DNA of 64,000 nt, from contig CM067358.1 of assembly GCA_034190875.2 (NCBI GenBank), positions 46,087,799 through 46,151,798 of the forward strand, in the 5' to 3' direction. Of this stretch, positions 32,875-46,764 are shown piece by piece. Source of the DNA: Urechis unicinctus. Lineage: Eukaryota; Annelida; Polychaeta; Xenopneusta; Urechidae. Made by a program: the position numbers and the translations under genes. Within the stretch, counting starts at the first letter, position 1, and each line of letters begins with the position of its first letter. The notes under the pieces are model-generated. The model was not told where the DNA came from and did no database searches. It saw nothing but the letters and a program-made list of their open reading frames with translations.

Positions 32875-35350
32875 TAAGCACCTGTCTCATGCCCACACTC
32901 CCAAACCCCTCTCGTTACTAGTCGCCATCATAGGAATAAAGATTTATCATCGCGTGCCGTTGTCGAGCATTATGGCATCCTTAAGCAATCAAATCAGCCC
33001 TCTCTGTGTGCAAAACGCATAGCAATGCCATGTGTCCCATGGCATATTGCTCGTCATTTTGCCTCTTTGCTAACAAGGTACCAGTTACAATCATTTTCTG
33101 ATGATATAATGTAATGCGCTCGTTGTTGAATTTTTTATCTGGCTGCGCTTGAAAGCAAAAGCTAGGCGATAAGCATTTTTACTTAATAAAAGATTTGTGA
33201 AATGGAAATGAAATCGAACATTTAGAACAATCTAAAAACAAATCTGTCTCCTGAACTTGTAAATGGGTGCATTTGCGTAATTAATATGTGTCTTCAATAC
33301 ATACTGACTAGTATCAACCCCATAGCCATTATTATGAAGAACATATTGTCTACACACGGTAAGATGGTATGCGCTGATATAATAATGAATTGTGCTCATG
33401 CTTCTTTTCCGTTAAGAGTGATGTAATCTCATCTTATTCACATCATATGTCTTTATTTAATCCGGATAATATAAAACCGTGATTGTTGATAGATTAGGTA
33501 TCAATAGCTTAATAGGTCACTTTATTAGCTAATCTGCAAACTGCCTGAATAAAGAATGGGTTTATATTGCCAGGTAATCTCTGTTGCCTATGAGTCGAGG
33601 ATAAATAGATGGCTGCTATTATACCTGCGAAAATGGATCAAAGAAGCATAAGAGGTAAAAGGTTACAGATGTCGTCATTGTTGGCACTTAAAAGTAGAGC
33701 TGCAGCTTGATATGCTTGCTGAGGCCGTTATATCACCTTAAATCATAAGTGAAATATATATTCTGGATGCAGTCATACGTCGTTCCTGAGGTTAACGCAT
33801 TTATCAACAAAATAAAAACTTCTGTCGCCGCTTACGTCATATGTACTTCATCTATACAGACTGCTGTGCCCGATCGAAGTCATTTGCGTTGTCACTGGTC
33901 AATCCATAACTTTGTATGTTCTTCGGTGATGTTATTAGCTGAGATTCCCAATGGACGGGTGATGAAGGTAACTTTAATACTAATCATTAGTATCAAAGGC
34001 TGAGCGATATCACAGAATTAGTCATCTGAAATAGGGCGTCTTATTCGGAAAACTATATTCCATCTGATTTGGGCGCATTTTACAGAGGTCACAGTGTGAT
34101 CGCTACCTGTCACTATATGTACCAGCCATCATTGTCAATTTGTTGACCGTGTCTACAAGCAAGGGATGGAAACTATGTGGAGGACAAATGAGTGGCTGGT
34201 TAAATATGTGTCTGCCTCTGTGAGCGGTTATAAGCACGTGAAGGCCATCGGTCGTCGAGACCATCATCGGGCACCTAGGCCGTCATTATATGCTACGAAT
34301 TGACCCTTTGGTCTAACATCACTCGTACATAGGCAGGTATATAAGCTATGTGGCGGTGAATAGGTTAGGCAACGCAATGTGAAGAGGTGAGGGAGGCATG
34401 TCCACAAGCTCGGTATTTATTTCTTACAAGCAGATAATTAAATGGTTAAGAGTTATTACAGCCTTATGGGTACTACTCATATCCTAAAACATGGTCGTGA
34501 GGTGTTTCATCGAGGAGGGTAACTACAGCATGTCCGTTTTCGATTCAAATGAAAAGACATCACAGACATAAGTCAGGTTAACGACCAGATGAGTGTCATC
34601 AGCTGTCTCCATAAGGAAGTACTAAATAACCCGTGTTCCTGCTGCCGTCGCCAGTCAGACTATTGGCAATAATTTTGGCACAGACGGACAATGATAAGAA
34701 TGTTGACGAGAATGACGACAATTCAGATCATTTGTTTTTGTGTGTGTTCAAGGTGCCGTCACGGTGAATTATGTTTGTTGTCATTCCATATTGACTCTTA
34801 TACCTATACACAGCACTATATACATCGCGAAGGTTGGTACTCACCAAATAGAAATGGTCACTCATGCTTTCGTACCTGCTGACACATCTACTATACAGCT
34901 GCTCAGACATTGCAATGAACCAATGCCATAAAATATGCAATATGTGAGCAATAAAGCATTACTCAGTGTGCACGTTAAACAGGTGTATTTTGCCCGTCCT
35001 TATCAAAGCTTGCAATCACATCCATCTTCCAAGCAGTGCAATATAGTCACAGATAGTTAAAACTACAGCGCAAAGCATGCGTCACTACCAATAGAAACCT
35101 CGTGCAGATATTATGACGCTGTCGGAACATGCTTGAGTTATCTGCGGAATGCTGTTACTGGAGATGTTGAGACCATATATAACAGTACGGTAAGGTAGCC
35201 AAGTGTAAGTACCGCCATATGATAATCAATAGATCATCTACGTTACAGCGGAGCAATTTGTAGCAAGAAAATGCACGTGGCGTTATTTGGATCATTACCA
35301 TGGAGCGAATTGAATCATTTGTGTCGCAATATCAATGTGTTGGTGTAAGC
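32875..35350 (+). repeat. Long repeat R1, copy 1
   Basis: It is nearly identical in long blocks to 60782-63800, with roughly one mismatch per 20-60 bases in well-aligned parts (for example 33601-33660 against 61389-61448). Relative to copy 2 it has about 25 extra bases near 33025 and about 110 extra near 33255-33355, and it lacks about 640 bases at 34810. A diverged partial third copy lies at 44815-45260, so this is a repeat family rather than only a local duplication. Frames at 33749-34003 and 34691-34940 are not preserved as open frames in copy 2. No reverse transcriptase, transposase or inverted termini were recognised. The left edge is hidden by the gap. Confidence 0.92.
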
Positions 35351-35946
35351 CAAATCCTACATGAACGTCCACTTTAACTTGCCAGCGCATTGCCAGATAA
35401 AATGGAATGTATTTAAGTTTTACCACGCGACAATCAATCTGGGGTTATAAAGTGAATGATCCCAGAATATGCAAACTTCCACCAAAAGAAAGAATATTGT
35501 AGCCAAAATAATGTATGTGAGTCTGACCGATTTGAACCTAAGTGTAAAGCATTTATATTTACCTAATCAGCCAAGATATATAAAGAAATATAGCTGGATA
35601 GAATGTTTACTGAACATGGGCGTTCTTTCACTCTTGTGTTAACCTGTTCTGGGGATGAGGAAATTTTCTAAATTACGATTGCTCTTTACATTGCCTGTAA
35701 TCGGAAAACACAGCGCACGGTCTTGTTTGTTAAGTATTCAGCCGATTTAATGACGCGGAGTTGCCGCTGTGCTGTTGATTAAGCATACTAAAATACTGCG
35801 TGATCAGTGCTGTAGCAGAAAGTCAACATTTTTCTAACTAACTAGCAAATTGACAGACAGTTGCATTTATATTTTGACTTCCATAGAAATTTGCTATTTC
35901 ATAAGATGAAATATAGAATACATTCATATCTCAAAGAGTATGAATG
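35351..35946. other. Spacer after R1 copy 1
   Basis: Weak similarity to the sequence after 63800 may continue here (CAGATAAAAT near 35395 against 63801; a GGGTTATAA-like block near 35442 against 63883). R1 may therefore extend further with large indels. Otherwise nothing was seen. Confidence 0.35.
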
Positions 35947-36165
35947 CTAAGGTGGCAAAATTAAGTTGATGTCGATATCGGAAGCGTACGAATCAAATAC
36001 TGCGTGCAGTTTGGAAATCCGTATTCCTTCAATGCAACCTATGCCTACTCCATTCACATCAGCAACTGACGTGATACATATAACCGACCAGTTGTCATTA
36101 TGTCCTACATCACTTCCAACAGCGAGATAACACCGCAACGTTGAGTATTTCCGTAATTGTTGCAT
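35947..36165 (-). CDS. Candidate exon fragment, weakly Calx-beta-like
   Basis: The minus-strand frame of 72 codons contains CYLAVGSDVGHNDNWSVIC and, later, GCIEGIRISKLHAVFDSYAS followed by DIDINLILPP. The second half matches the strand-loop-strand order of Calx-beta C-terminal halves, loosely parallel to 11130-11342 (-). There is no splice acceptor that I would trust at the 5' side. It looks more protein-like than most frames in the window, but the call is tentative and no function is assigned. Confidence 0.2.
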   Translation of the reverse strand: MQQLRKYSTLRCYLAVGSDVGHNDNWSVICITSVADVNGVGIGCIEGIRISKLHAVFDSYASDIDINLILPP

Positions 36166-37987
36166 CTTATTGCACGTTTTTTTATGATATCTGTTGATGA
36201 CAAAACGATTGGCGACGATCTATTTGGCTCCATCGCTCATGGCTAGAATATCAAGGTTATCAGGTAGAAAATCAACCTTGAAGTCGTTCTTTCTCGCAAT
36301 TGCATTCCCTTAACCCGATGCGATGAGTTCTACGCAAGAGACCCTAGCTGTCAATAAAATGGAAACAATGAGTACATGAAAATACAGCTATGTCCACTTA
36401 TATCATACAAAACCGCGGATACAGAGTTACTATTCCGCGGACTTTTAGTGTTATTGTATCATTGATTATCATCTCTCTATGTACATTTAACGGCATACGG
36501 AAAAGTTAATTAACCCAGTTATTGTGTGTTATTATTTGCTTAATGCATAGATCCACTCGTCGCTACCAAATACTGAACATCATGAAATTAATTAAGCATA
36601 TTGATACTCATCTCATCAGTGATAATTATAGGCAACTGGTTATAATTTGTGGGTGATGAAATAACTCAATGTTCTTTTTATATTTGAGCATGTTTACATG
36701 CTGCAGCGATGGTTAATCGATTCAGTACTTCAACATTTTCTCAAACTGCTATACTAACTCCTGTAGAATTATGTACAGCATTGGTGCCTACTTGTTTAGC
36801 ACAATGTAATCGCAAATATGTTTTCTTACAAAAAGCACTGTTAAGCCTGTTTCCGCATAAATAGGGAAGTTAGTTTTAAATCACTGGATCAGGAAAATTG
36901 GCATGTAGACTCACTAATGCAACAATCGTGTTACATTTCATAATTTGTTTCTACTACATACTCATAGTCTTTAAAGTTATATATTAAGGAGACATTAAGA
37001 CACATAATACTTGATAGCTGTATCTCTTTTCTTATATATTTGTCTCATTTAATTGAAATTCACTCATGTAATGGTCCAAAGACGCACCGCATATGGCGGA
37101 GCGGTTAGGAAAACAGGGTAGGGTTTGGTTTGTTGGCATTTAATTAGGAGTGGGGGGGGGGTGTTTATGTATGAGGTATCAAGGTGATTCTATAGAATGT
37201 TTAACCAATGTGAAGGCAATACTTGTGTAGTTTGCTCAACACATGGTTCAATAAACGCAGAGAAGTTTTATAACAAAAAGCTGAGCTAGCACTAAGCTGA
37301 CCAGTGAAGGGCAGACATTTGCGAACTTGATGTAACTCTTTGTAGGTGGAGGCAATTTCATCCAGAAATTGGGTATTCATGAGACACAAAAGCATAGATA
37401 TGATGTACTGCATAACGGATGAGAGTTATAACAGCTCCGGAATGGAATCTAGTGAATAGGCAGGAGGTGAGGTACTCAGGGCTCACAAGTATCAACAATC
37501 GGTTGTGATTCATTTGCTGTCTCTCTAATGAAAAGTTCCCTCACAAGACATTGCCAAATTTTGTCCTAAATTGTTTATACATTGTTCAAATATTTCACGG
37601 ATATTCCCGTAAACACGAAATAATGTGTCCACAGTAGTGTCACTACTTAAAGTGGTAAAAATGGCACATTGTTTTCGTAAATGCTCTTTTGTAGCTCTGT
37701 GGACTCACAGGGGACTATAATAACCTGTTTATTAGATATGAGCTAGGTATTACAACAAATGGCAATGGACAGCGTTACTTTGGATCACCAATATACAATA
37801 GAATATTGCAATTAATTCCGTAAATTACACCAATTGAATTTTCGAAATTATAAGGTTTTTAGAGCAAAACGCTGTTGCGGCAGAATGCTTCCTTCCTGTG
37901 ACGCAGCTGCAGATAATCAATCATTGGTGGAATCCACTAACGATCCCACTTTATTATCTGATGTTTCCTCGTGCTTACGAATAGTCG
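36166..37987. other. Intergenic DNA, no gene recognised
   Basis: It holds a run of ten or so G at about 37152-37161 and otherwise nothing recognisable. A 70-codon minus-strand frame at 37201-37413 is unassigned. Confidence 0.45.
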
Positions 37988-38335
37988 ACTTACATTACGA
38001 GGGACGATAATGTATCGTATCTATCTAGCGAAAGGCTATTGTTTCGTAATCGGGCGATAACTAGTGATATACATGTGTATGATAACAACAATAGCTGTAG
38101 GTTTTATAATAATTCGGTGTGTCGCTACGATCGTCCCATATTGCTAATTGGCGAATCACGCTGATGCCACAAATACAACTAGTTCAATGTCTGTAATATT
38201 ACAGTGACAACCTCACCATGGCAAAGAGGCAAATGCACTCACCTGTGTAGATTAGGAGGAAGTTAAGCTTGTTAGGCGAATACTCATGTCCTGAAGTGTA
38301 CTATCGACCTCCTCATCCTATATTGTATAGAGGTT
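37988..38335 (+). repeat. Dispersed repeat R4, copy A
   Basis: It is related to 56928-57378. Shared blocks in order: GACGATAATGTATCGTATCT, AGCGAAAGGCTA, AATCGGGCGATA, TATGATAACAACAATAG, ATAATAATTCGGTG, ACAACTA, AATGTCTG and a closing TCATCCTATATTGTAT-like block. An open frame at 37997-38164 reads DDNVSYLSSERLL, with VYDNNN further on. Copy B has the same reading (DDDLSYLSSERLL, VYDDNNN). In this aligned part the differences are not concentrated at third codon positions, which argues for copies of a once-coding element now decaying rather than for selection on protein. No family recognised. Confidence 0.65.
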
Positions 38336-40027
38336 AAATGTCTGAATATAAAATGATCGCTTGTGTGCTTGGAAATATGTTGCAAGTGGCGTAGATCTGT
38401 GTATTTGTGTGCTTAAATAGCTTAAGTTAGAATTGCATTTTTCCCACAACCCCTTGGTTATTCACTGGGTACAGAATTGATACGTGCTGCCGAATTGATC
38501 CATACATATTCAATATACACGACGCTATAGCGTCAGCATGTCGGTAGATGCATATACTGACGTCGTGTCGACAGAACAACGCTAAAGTTACAGATCACAC
38601 GCCCCGCTGGGGAACGCCAGAGAGCACCAATCGCAACGATAATGCGACAGTTGTTTGTCAATGAGCTTTAGTAGCCAACAACGCCAGCTGATACTACCGT
38701 AAGTTTAATCCTCAATCCAAATTTTTATTATATGACGTATATTATCAAACATATAGACATACCACACAATCTTAATCTGTCACATATTGGACGCTGTTGT
38801 TAAGTGGAAAATGCACGCTAAACCATAAAGAAGCCTTAATACTTCTGTATTTTCAAGATAAAGACACAGGCGCCAGCCGTTCTTGCAGGATGGAACTCGT
38901 ATGAGAGCACACAGCTGATCAATAATGGCTGGGAATAGGGACTAAAACATTTTTGGCGCATTAGGCAATGCCACTTGTGATGCAACTATATGCGCGGCTA
39001 CTTTTCTTCCGTAAAGCTAAACATTAATCCTAACAATATCTGACGATTATCGGTAGCTTATATTAAAATACCAAGATAGTTTTGTCCAGCCCACATGAAT
39101 TATTTCTCTCTATTGTTCATTCATAAGCTGATCATAGTTGGAATTTAGAAATGGTCTCCACTCAGGTACCAAAATAATTCATTTAACATTATTACACATT
39201 TATCTACTTAAAATGAAGAAATGTTGTACTGCCCTGGTGACAACTACGCGGTAAAAACTGCTTTGGTTTTTAATTCATGTGAGAGGGGATGGTTGCGTGT
39301 GAAATATGAAAAAAGAGTTGTATCTTCGTTGTTGATCCCTGTTGCTACAGGACGACACTTTGTGGAGAGATGGATTCGTTAACTTGGGAGCTGTAATGAT
39401 GATTGCAATTAACTGTTTAAGGTGCCGTCGTGCATACCCACAATGCTACACACGGCGGATATAATGGCTAACATTATTGACATAATTACCACGTAATAGC
39501 GAAACACAATCTCAAGCAAAATACCCCTAGGACCGTAGTTAATGGGATGGAAGGCGCGACTTGCTCGACCACATTATGAGCAAGGCGAATCTGGGGGCAC
39601 TACTGTCCATCTCATGCCTATATATACGAAGACAGGTACACCATGGCGCCACCATTTTTGCCTCTTTCAATATCTGCCTTCTTTTCTCGTTTATAAGTAA
39701 CCATGCATGCGTACATCAGCATGATAAAGGACCTCCTGTACTAACACAACATATTGCATTAATTGATAATACATGTATGTTTTGCTACAGATTTTCAGAG
39801 CTTCCAAATGTCGAGCATATTAATGCTCAAGCAATGCTCCATCGTGGGCTAATCCTTCTGAACACACCTGCGGCTCAAGCTCTTAGCGTAGAAATATGCA
39901 AGTTATGCCGAAAGAGTCTCCTTTAATATTTCATTAGCTGTGGCAGCTGCATAACATCAAATCAGAGCTCCCAGTATGCGATAGCTTAGGTGTGTGTGAT
40001 CCCAATGTAGCATAGCATGCTCTGGGA
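38336..40027. other. Intergenic DNA, no gene recognised
   Basis: It includes the longest start-to-stop frame in the window, 39561-39926 (+), 121 codons. It is Cys/His/Leu-rich with a hydrophobic stretch around codons 30-48 but has no recognised motif and no exon-like borders. It is not called as a gene. Confidence 0.4.
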
Positions 40028-40555
<528 letters not shown>

Positions 40556-42019
40556 TTAGAGAGCGATAATGGGCAGAGGAAATCGATTTATTGACGCAGT
40601 GGGCTATTAACTGCTGGTATATTGACTGCTGAGACCATTATTAGGAGCCTAAGCTCACACATCTAAGCAATTGATCTCATCAATTGCTCATTACAGATCA
40701 GAGATCTTCTCGCACATTTGCCGATCCATAATGTGGCGGCGTCTATTTCATGAACGCCGGAGCTACGAAACATTGCAAGCATTCGACTGTGGTTGTTGCA
40801 GTCCGTATTCTGTTGGATTTGCTAGTGTTATCCCTACATAATCACACCATTACCGGATGTGCGTTGTAAGTCGTGTCCCTAAGGAAGTGTCATGTTCCGG
40901 TACGTGAATATATTATGTCGATGTGTATACACGTTTAAACTGGTGTTTGCAAAGATATGCAAGTGGACTGGATATACGATTATGCTATGCAACAACTGTG
41001 TTCGGTCTTGCTGTAACAACGATTACACCAAATCACACATGTTTTCCCGTCAAATTGATCTGCTCTTTCGTAGTTTGTTTGGACCTCTAGAGATGATAAT
41101 GGTTTTTTTTATCAGGCAACAACGAATGGTTACAACAAAGGGTTACACATGCTGCAAATAAGAAGGAATAAGAGCAGATTACAATTCAAGCCCTATATGA
41201 GACAAAACGCGCGTGAGATTTAATTCTTCCTCTGTGCTATGCAGCAGTAGTCAACCAAGCCGTGGTGGCGTCGGTTAAGGGGGTATAACACATATGGTCC
41301 TACAATGCGGACCTCAATGGCCCAACTCTTCTTCCAGTTTATATTTTGTCTTATGAAACCTTGATTTAAGTGTTTCCACGGGTCTACTAGTCGTCGTTGT
41401 TTATAACAGGACTGGTTTAGGTGGAATGTTATATATAACTTGACAAACGGATAGGTATACGACATGTACATTGTCAAAGGTACCGCCGTAACTTACTCTA
41501 ATTCAGTGGATTTAATTGTGCCATTTATCGCCAATAGATTATGCGTTGCATTTTGCAGAAATATGACCTAATGTTTGCCAACCATGTAGCAACGTATATG
41601 AACCATGACAAAGAGGACCCACGTGAATGGTTATTGACTTCACCAGCCTTGACAACGAATGTTGCAAATGAATCGATGAACGCCTTTATATTTATAATGT
41701 TCCTTTTCACCGATAGTGAGGTAAAGAGCCATCTTCTCCTTTGGTAGCCGCATTGATTCCTGTAAAAGGCTATCTAGAGGTTTTTTAAACATGTTTACCA
41801 TATTTTATATAATCAATGAGAGATGCTTTCTAGTAGAGGCACTGTACCGATGATAAGTCACTTGATATTATCTGCAATGGGAACTGCTGAAAGCTTGAGC
41901 ATTGCCATAACTGCTGATTATCTTTGGAAATGTACGAAGCAGACGGATAATTGTCCCTTTGCAGATATAATAAAGACGTGAAAGGCGAATAGATCATACA
42001 AAGACATTTGCTCGACCGG
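40556..42019. other. Spacer between two microsatellites
   Basis: Nothing firm. At 41525-41747 both strands are open for over 60 codons. The plus-strand reading looks mildly protein-like, but there is no motif or exon border to support it. Confidence 0.4.
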
Positions 42020-42033
42020 ATATATTTATATAT

Positions 42034-42106
<73 letters not shown>

Positions 42107-42366
42107 TATATATATATATAGATATATATATATATATATATATCTATATATAATCTCTCCTACATGTATATCTATATATAAATTATATATCTATATGTAT
42201 CTCTCTAAATACCTATCTATATATTATATATATATATACACACATATATATATGTACGTCCATATATATATACATGTGTAAATATATATATATATATATA
42301 TATACATAAATATATATATATGTATACATACATATATATATAAATATATATTGACATATATATATG

Positions 42367-42407
<41 letters not shown>

Positions 42408-42439
42408 TTTTTATATATATATATATGTATATATATACA
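42020..42439. repeat. (TA)n compound microsatellite
   Basis: A pure (TA)n core at about 42031-42104 is flanked by TATA/GATATA/CATATA variants. Tyr/Ile-repeat frames on the minus strand are artefacts. Confidence 0.97.
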
Positions 42440-44814
42440 TTGCCATATCGCAACCAGCAGACCGGTGCACTTAACAATGAGTCGAATATCTACGAGCAAG
42501 AAGAGCCATTAAAATCGATAATGGTATGGCGTTATTACGAATATCAGCACGTCACAGCTTGTCTCAGTAATGGTATATCTTATCGGTGACCGTAGCGATA
42601 ATCAGCACGAACGTTCACGGAGATTAACAATATGGATTGTCATGTCTAGGAAGAAAACCCTTCCTGAGAGCGACAGCACGTGAATAATCACATCTGCACA
42701 GTCATGCTCGTAAACCCTGACTTATTATTTCCTCTCTTTTCACTAGATTTTTTCTGATGGCTATCCAACATTAAATGCAACGCTTCATTATGCTCATCGA
42801 AGCTAAGTGACTTTTGCTACGTAATCCACCACAACATAACGTTAACTACATGCCGCTGTAATTGTGCTGGATTTACAAAATTAGACGATAAAATCTATGA
42901 TACATATACATTTGTTTGGACAAAACTTTCGTGAGTCTGAATGTGACATTTATTTTTCACATGCGTTGTTTACTTAAATCACAGCTGCTACACGTATCGA
43001 CGCCATTTGGAAGATTAAACATCGCATAGCTATAAAATTTACGGAACCGCTGTTATAATTAAGTAGGTATCTGTGGTTATTGCCTGCTACCATTACGTGA
43101 CAGTAGTAGCCTAACAAAGCTTGCCTTCCATCCTATTTAATGAGACTTTCGAGGGAGAACATATATATAACAAGGGCCACCTAGTTTCTTAATATTTCTC
43201 TGACAAAGTCCATCGATCCTTTAATATTTCTGCAATTGAACTGGCCAATGCTAATTTCTTTGTTGATGCTGGCTTTGCCCGTATCATGCATATCTTTGTC
43301 CTCATTCATCGCACTGTCACAGAAGCACTAGGCGGTTAGCTGGATGTCTCCGATAAATCATTCCCCAAGGTTGAACTGTAAAGCATTACACATAAACCAG
43401 TCCAACCTTATCCCGTGTAATAAAAGTGAACGATTTATTGGCCAATGGCGCCACCTGGACCAAGGTTGCATATGGTTGAATACACACTGTTAGACGAGTT
43501 GAGAATTCGATGTCACCAATGTAACACCATATGTGTCTCGAAGAGCATTAAAGACCAATGGAAACGGCACTGTTTAGTGCCTTACATCGGATAATATTAC
43601 CGCACAAATCACACAGAGGACAATGAGCCTTCACCTATATTGAAGGCCTTTAAAGTAAGGTATACCACAACTGCATTGCTGACAGGAAGCATTCAGCCTC
43701 ACGAACGTTTTGTATTGGAATTAACTGATACTTACCTTTGTTTATCCACGATATAGACACCGACAGCAGATGTTTTCGCTGAGTTGAACACGTGGGTGCA
43801 TGTTAATGATAATTTCGTCGCGTCGGAAATCCAATCGTTTCTGGTAATGATGTGTCATAAATCATTAAAGGACTTTCAAAGTACCTGTGAAAAGCGACCA
43901 AAGAAGCACGAGGGATAAAGGAATCAATTTTACGCGACAAGAAAGGTAATTATGGCGAGCTCATTTTTGCTACGTATCAGCAGAGAAGATCGACATTAGT
44001 GCAGTCATGCTTCTTTCATATGCTAGGCATGAGTTGATACATAACTCAGCAGAAGTAACCTTATAGTGATGGTATCTCCAGGGCTTTAACAGGATTTAAC
44101 GCCTCGCAAACCCATAAACCAAGCAAACTACTGCCGTTTACGGGATTTCGAATAAAGGTCTATAGCAATGTCTTCAAATTGTCAACGAAGTCAAAAGAAC
44201 AGCCGATTCCAGACGCAATCATTCTCAGCACACATACTACTTCGAGCATGGCCACTATGAGTTCAATATTTGAGAAACGCTAGCACAAAACCACTGTGAT
44301 TGCAGTAACTCTGACTGCAGTAGAGTATTGAATGTGTCATGGGCTTCATTTATTTAGTATTGGTTCGTTTAACTGGCAGAGGACCTGACGATAGCAAACC
44401 AATGGTTTTCAATTTCAGAACATGATATAAGATGCAACATACTGCATTGACTACATCTGAATAACCCGTAGATAATTAGTCGCATTGGTTTCTATTATCG
44501 TTATATAACTGCAAATTAAAAAGCGTTGTCTGAGCTCGACCATTTTGTTAATGACAGAAACTCCTGCTATTGTTCTCTTTCTAACCACTGATCACACATT
44601 GTTCCATGTAGTGTGGTAATGAGATTCACTGTATCCAAGCGGGCCTGTGTTAATCAAGCGTGTGACGTTTACTGAAATTGAGTTGAAGCGCATTAATGTC
44701 AAACCTTGTGTCGATCATTTGGTGCAAGCCTCGATCAACTGACAAACTCTGATGCAGTCGTATTGATATATGATACCAAAAGTTGAAGGGTGCATATTTA
44801 CGACCTTTGCGTAG
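42440..44814. other. Intergenic DNA, no gene recognised
   Basis: There are almost no open frames above 60 codons, and no motif or clear repeat was recognised. Confidence 0.5.
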
Positions 44815-45260
44815 ATATCTCACAAGCTGATAACAAATTGATATTTACACCCTATTGGATGCTATTCATTTCACATAGTCATGAAAGTACTGTATTGAGG
44901 AGGGTAACTACATCATGTCCGTGTTGACTTCTAATGAGACAACACAGTGATAAGTCAGGTTAACGAGCGGATGTGCATGTTTACCTGTCTTCATCAGGAA
45001 GTCATACACAACCCTTGTTCCTGTTGCTGTAGAAGATCGTTTACTGGAGTTAGACTTGTGGCTTTGAATTAGATTTAGACAGGCGTAGACGAGAACGGGA
45101 ATAAGAATAAAGGGCAATTCAGTTCGTTCGTTTGCGTAGTACAGGGCGTTGGTGATGCTGGTCCGTATTGATTCATGCGTATTTATAATTGATTATTGGC
45201 GCAGATTTGCATACTTACAAATAGATCTACCTTTACGTAGATATATGTGCTTACTGTTGA
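44815..45260 (+). repeat. Long repeat R1, partial diverged copy 3
   Basis: GAGGAGGGTAACTACATCAT at about 44896-44915 matches R1 copy 1 at 34515. It is followed by matching blocks AAGTCAGGTTAACGA, CATCAGGAAGT, CCTTGTTCCTGCTGC-like, GACGAGAA and GGCAATTCAG. To its left, CACATAGTCATGA matches copy 2 near 62263. Its right part (ACGTAGATATATGTGCTTACTG near 45235) resembles 62635-62657 of copy 2, inside the segment that copy 1 lacks. Divergence is much higher than between copies 1 and 2. Confidence 0.75.
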
Positions 45261-46764
45261 GTCACTCTGGCGGCTATCATTGTGACGTGATAATTGTTTG
45301 ATTCCCCGGTCGTATACAAAATCATTGTCGCAATATTATATCATGGTGAGCTTTCTTGTGAATACCATTATACCAAGAACACCACCTTACCGTACTGGCA
45401 TACGCACAGCGACCACTTGCAATTCAGTAAATAGTTTTTATGGCATATTTGTCTGCGAGCCTATTAGAGAAACTATGTCGATTTCCACCAATACTACCTA
45501 ATACGATGCATTGCTAACAGTAGTGCATGGTTGTTTTCGAAGTCTGATATTTTATGACATTTTATGGCGGATATACATTAATTTGTTTCATTGCAAGGTT
45601 GGAACAATTTCTAATTTTCATATGTTATACGTAGTCATCTCCGGCTTGGACACATTTTGTTATCATGAACTCTATAAAGTCTCTTTATTAACCTTTCGTA
45701 GCACTATTGAATTCCTTGGAGGTTAAGCTGAATTAATTATAGAAATGTGCTGCTTAATGTGAATGAACTATTTAAACCAACGTTGATTGCAGCCTTTCAA
45801 AGCTGACAAGCGTGCTGACAGCTAGCTGCTAATAAGATAACCATGCCAAAATCTCGTTTGTGATTGATAATATATAAGCCAGGCAGAAATACTTAACATT
45901 TGCTTTGAACTTCTCTGTGTTGATTAGGTCATTGGTGTAAACTACCAGTTCTGACCATTAAACGTGAAATATATTGAGAGACCTGTGGGCCAAAGGGGAA
46001 ATATACTGCTGAAAGTATATTATAATGAGGTGGTTACATTCTGAATTGCTCATAATGATTATGCCATACTGCGAGGGATGCATTTATGTTGTCTGTTCTC
46101 GAACACTGCGTTTCCAGACAAACATGCCCTAGGGTACTTTGCAATTGCTTTATGATTTGTGGAGTGTAGTATCCAAACATACCTAACATGCATTACCGTA
46201 ATGACCCTTCCCATTTTACCACAGAGACTTAGAGTTGACAGGGTTGTTAAGTAAATTCCCTTTCCCATTATAAATAGAATGTTTAACTCGCGATGGTGAT
46301 GCTTTGGTGGTTTCTTTTCTAGAAGAAGGGCTGCGTTAAACAAGCATGAAATATACATAGGTCGATTATGATGCAACGAACGGTCTTTCGCTTGCTTATT
46401 CGTTGTTTACGAGTCTAGTTCAATATTTCTACAATGGAACCGGCAAGCATGAATCGGTTGACATATTGCTCTTTTTCTGATTATAGCTGTATTCATCACT
46501 GATATTACGATGACCCCGTCTTCCAACAATCTCTAGCAACACATTTCACCTGGCAGATGGGTTGGATTCGTTCTTTATATCCCATAAAGCCAGATTGAAT
46601 TACCTCCCTTACGTACGCTAACAACCAAGAAAGGCCATTTCTACGACTCCCGCCACTCGATGCGATCTTTATTGTGCAATGACATTCATCACTAGCGCCG
46701 ATCCCGGTTGGTTATGGCTCTGTTGATAGAGATTCACGTCCACAGTATACCACAAGTTAATGGC
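45261..46764. other. Intergenic DNA, no gene recognised
   Basis: Frames at 45298-45501, 45511-45726 (+) and 46059-46376 (-, 105 codons) carry no known motif. Confidence 0.45.

Noticed and set aside
32739-32921. Open frame spanning the N run
   Set aside because: Most of it is unknown sequence, so continuity is not evidence of coding.
39561-39926. Longest start-to-stop frame (121 codons) as a gene
   Set aside because: It shows no domain, signal peptide, exon borders or similarity to anything else in the window. A single frame of this length is expected by chance.
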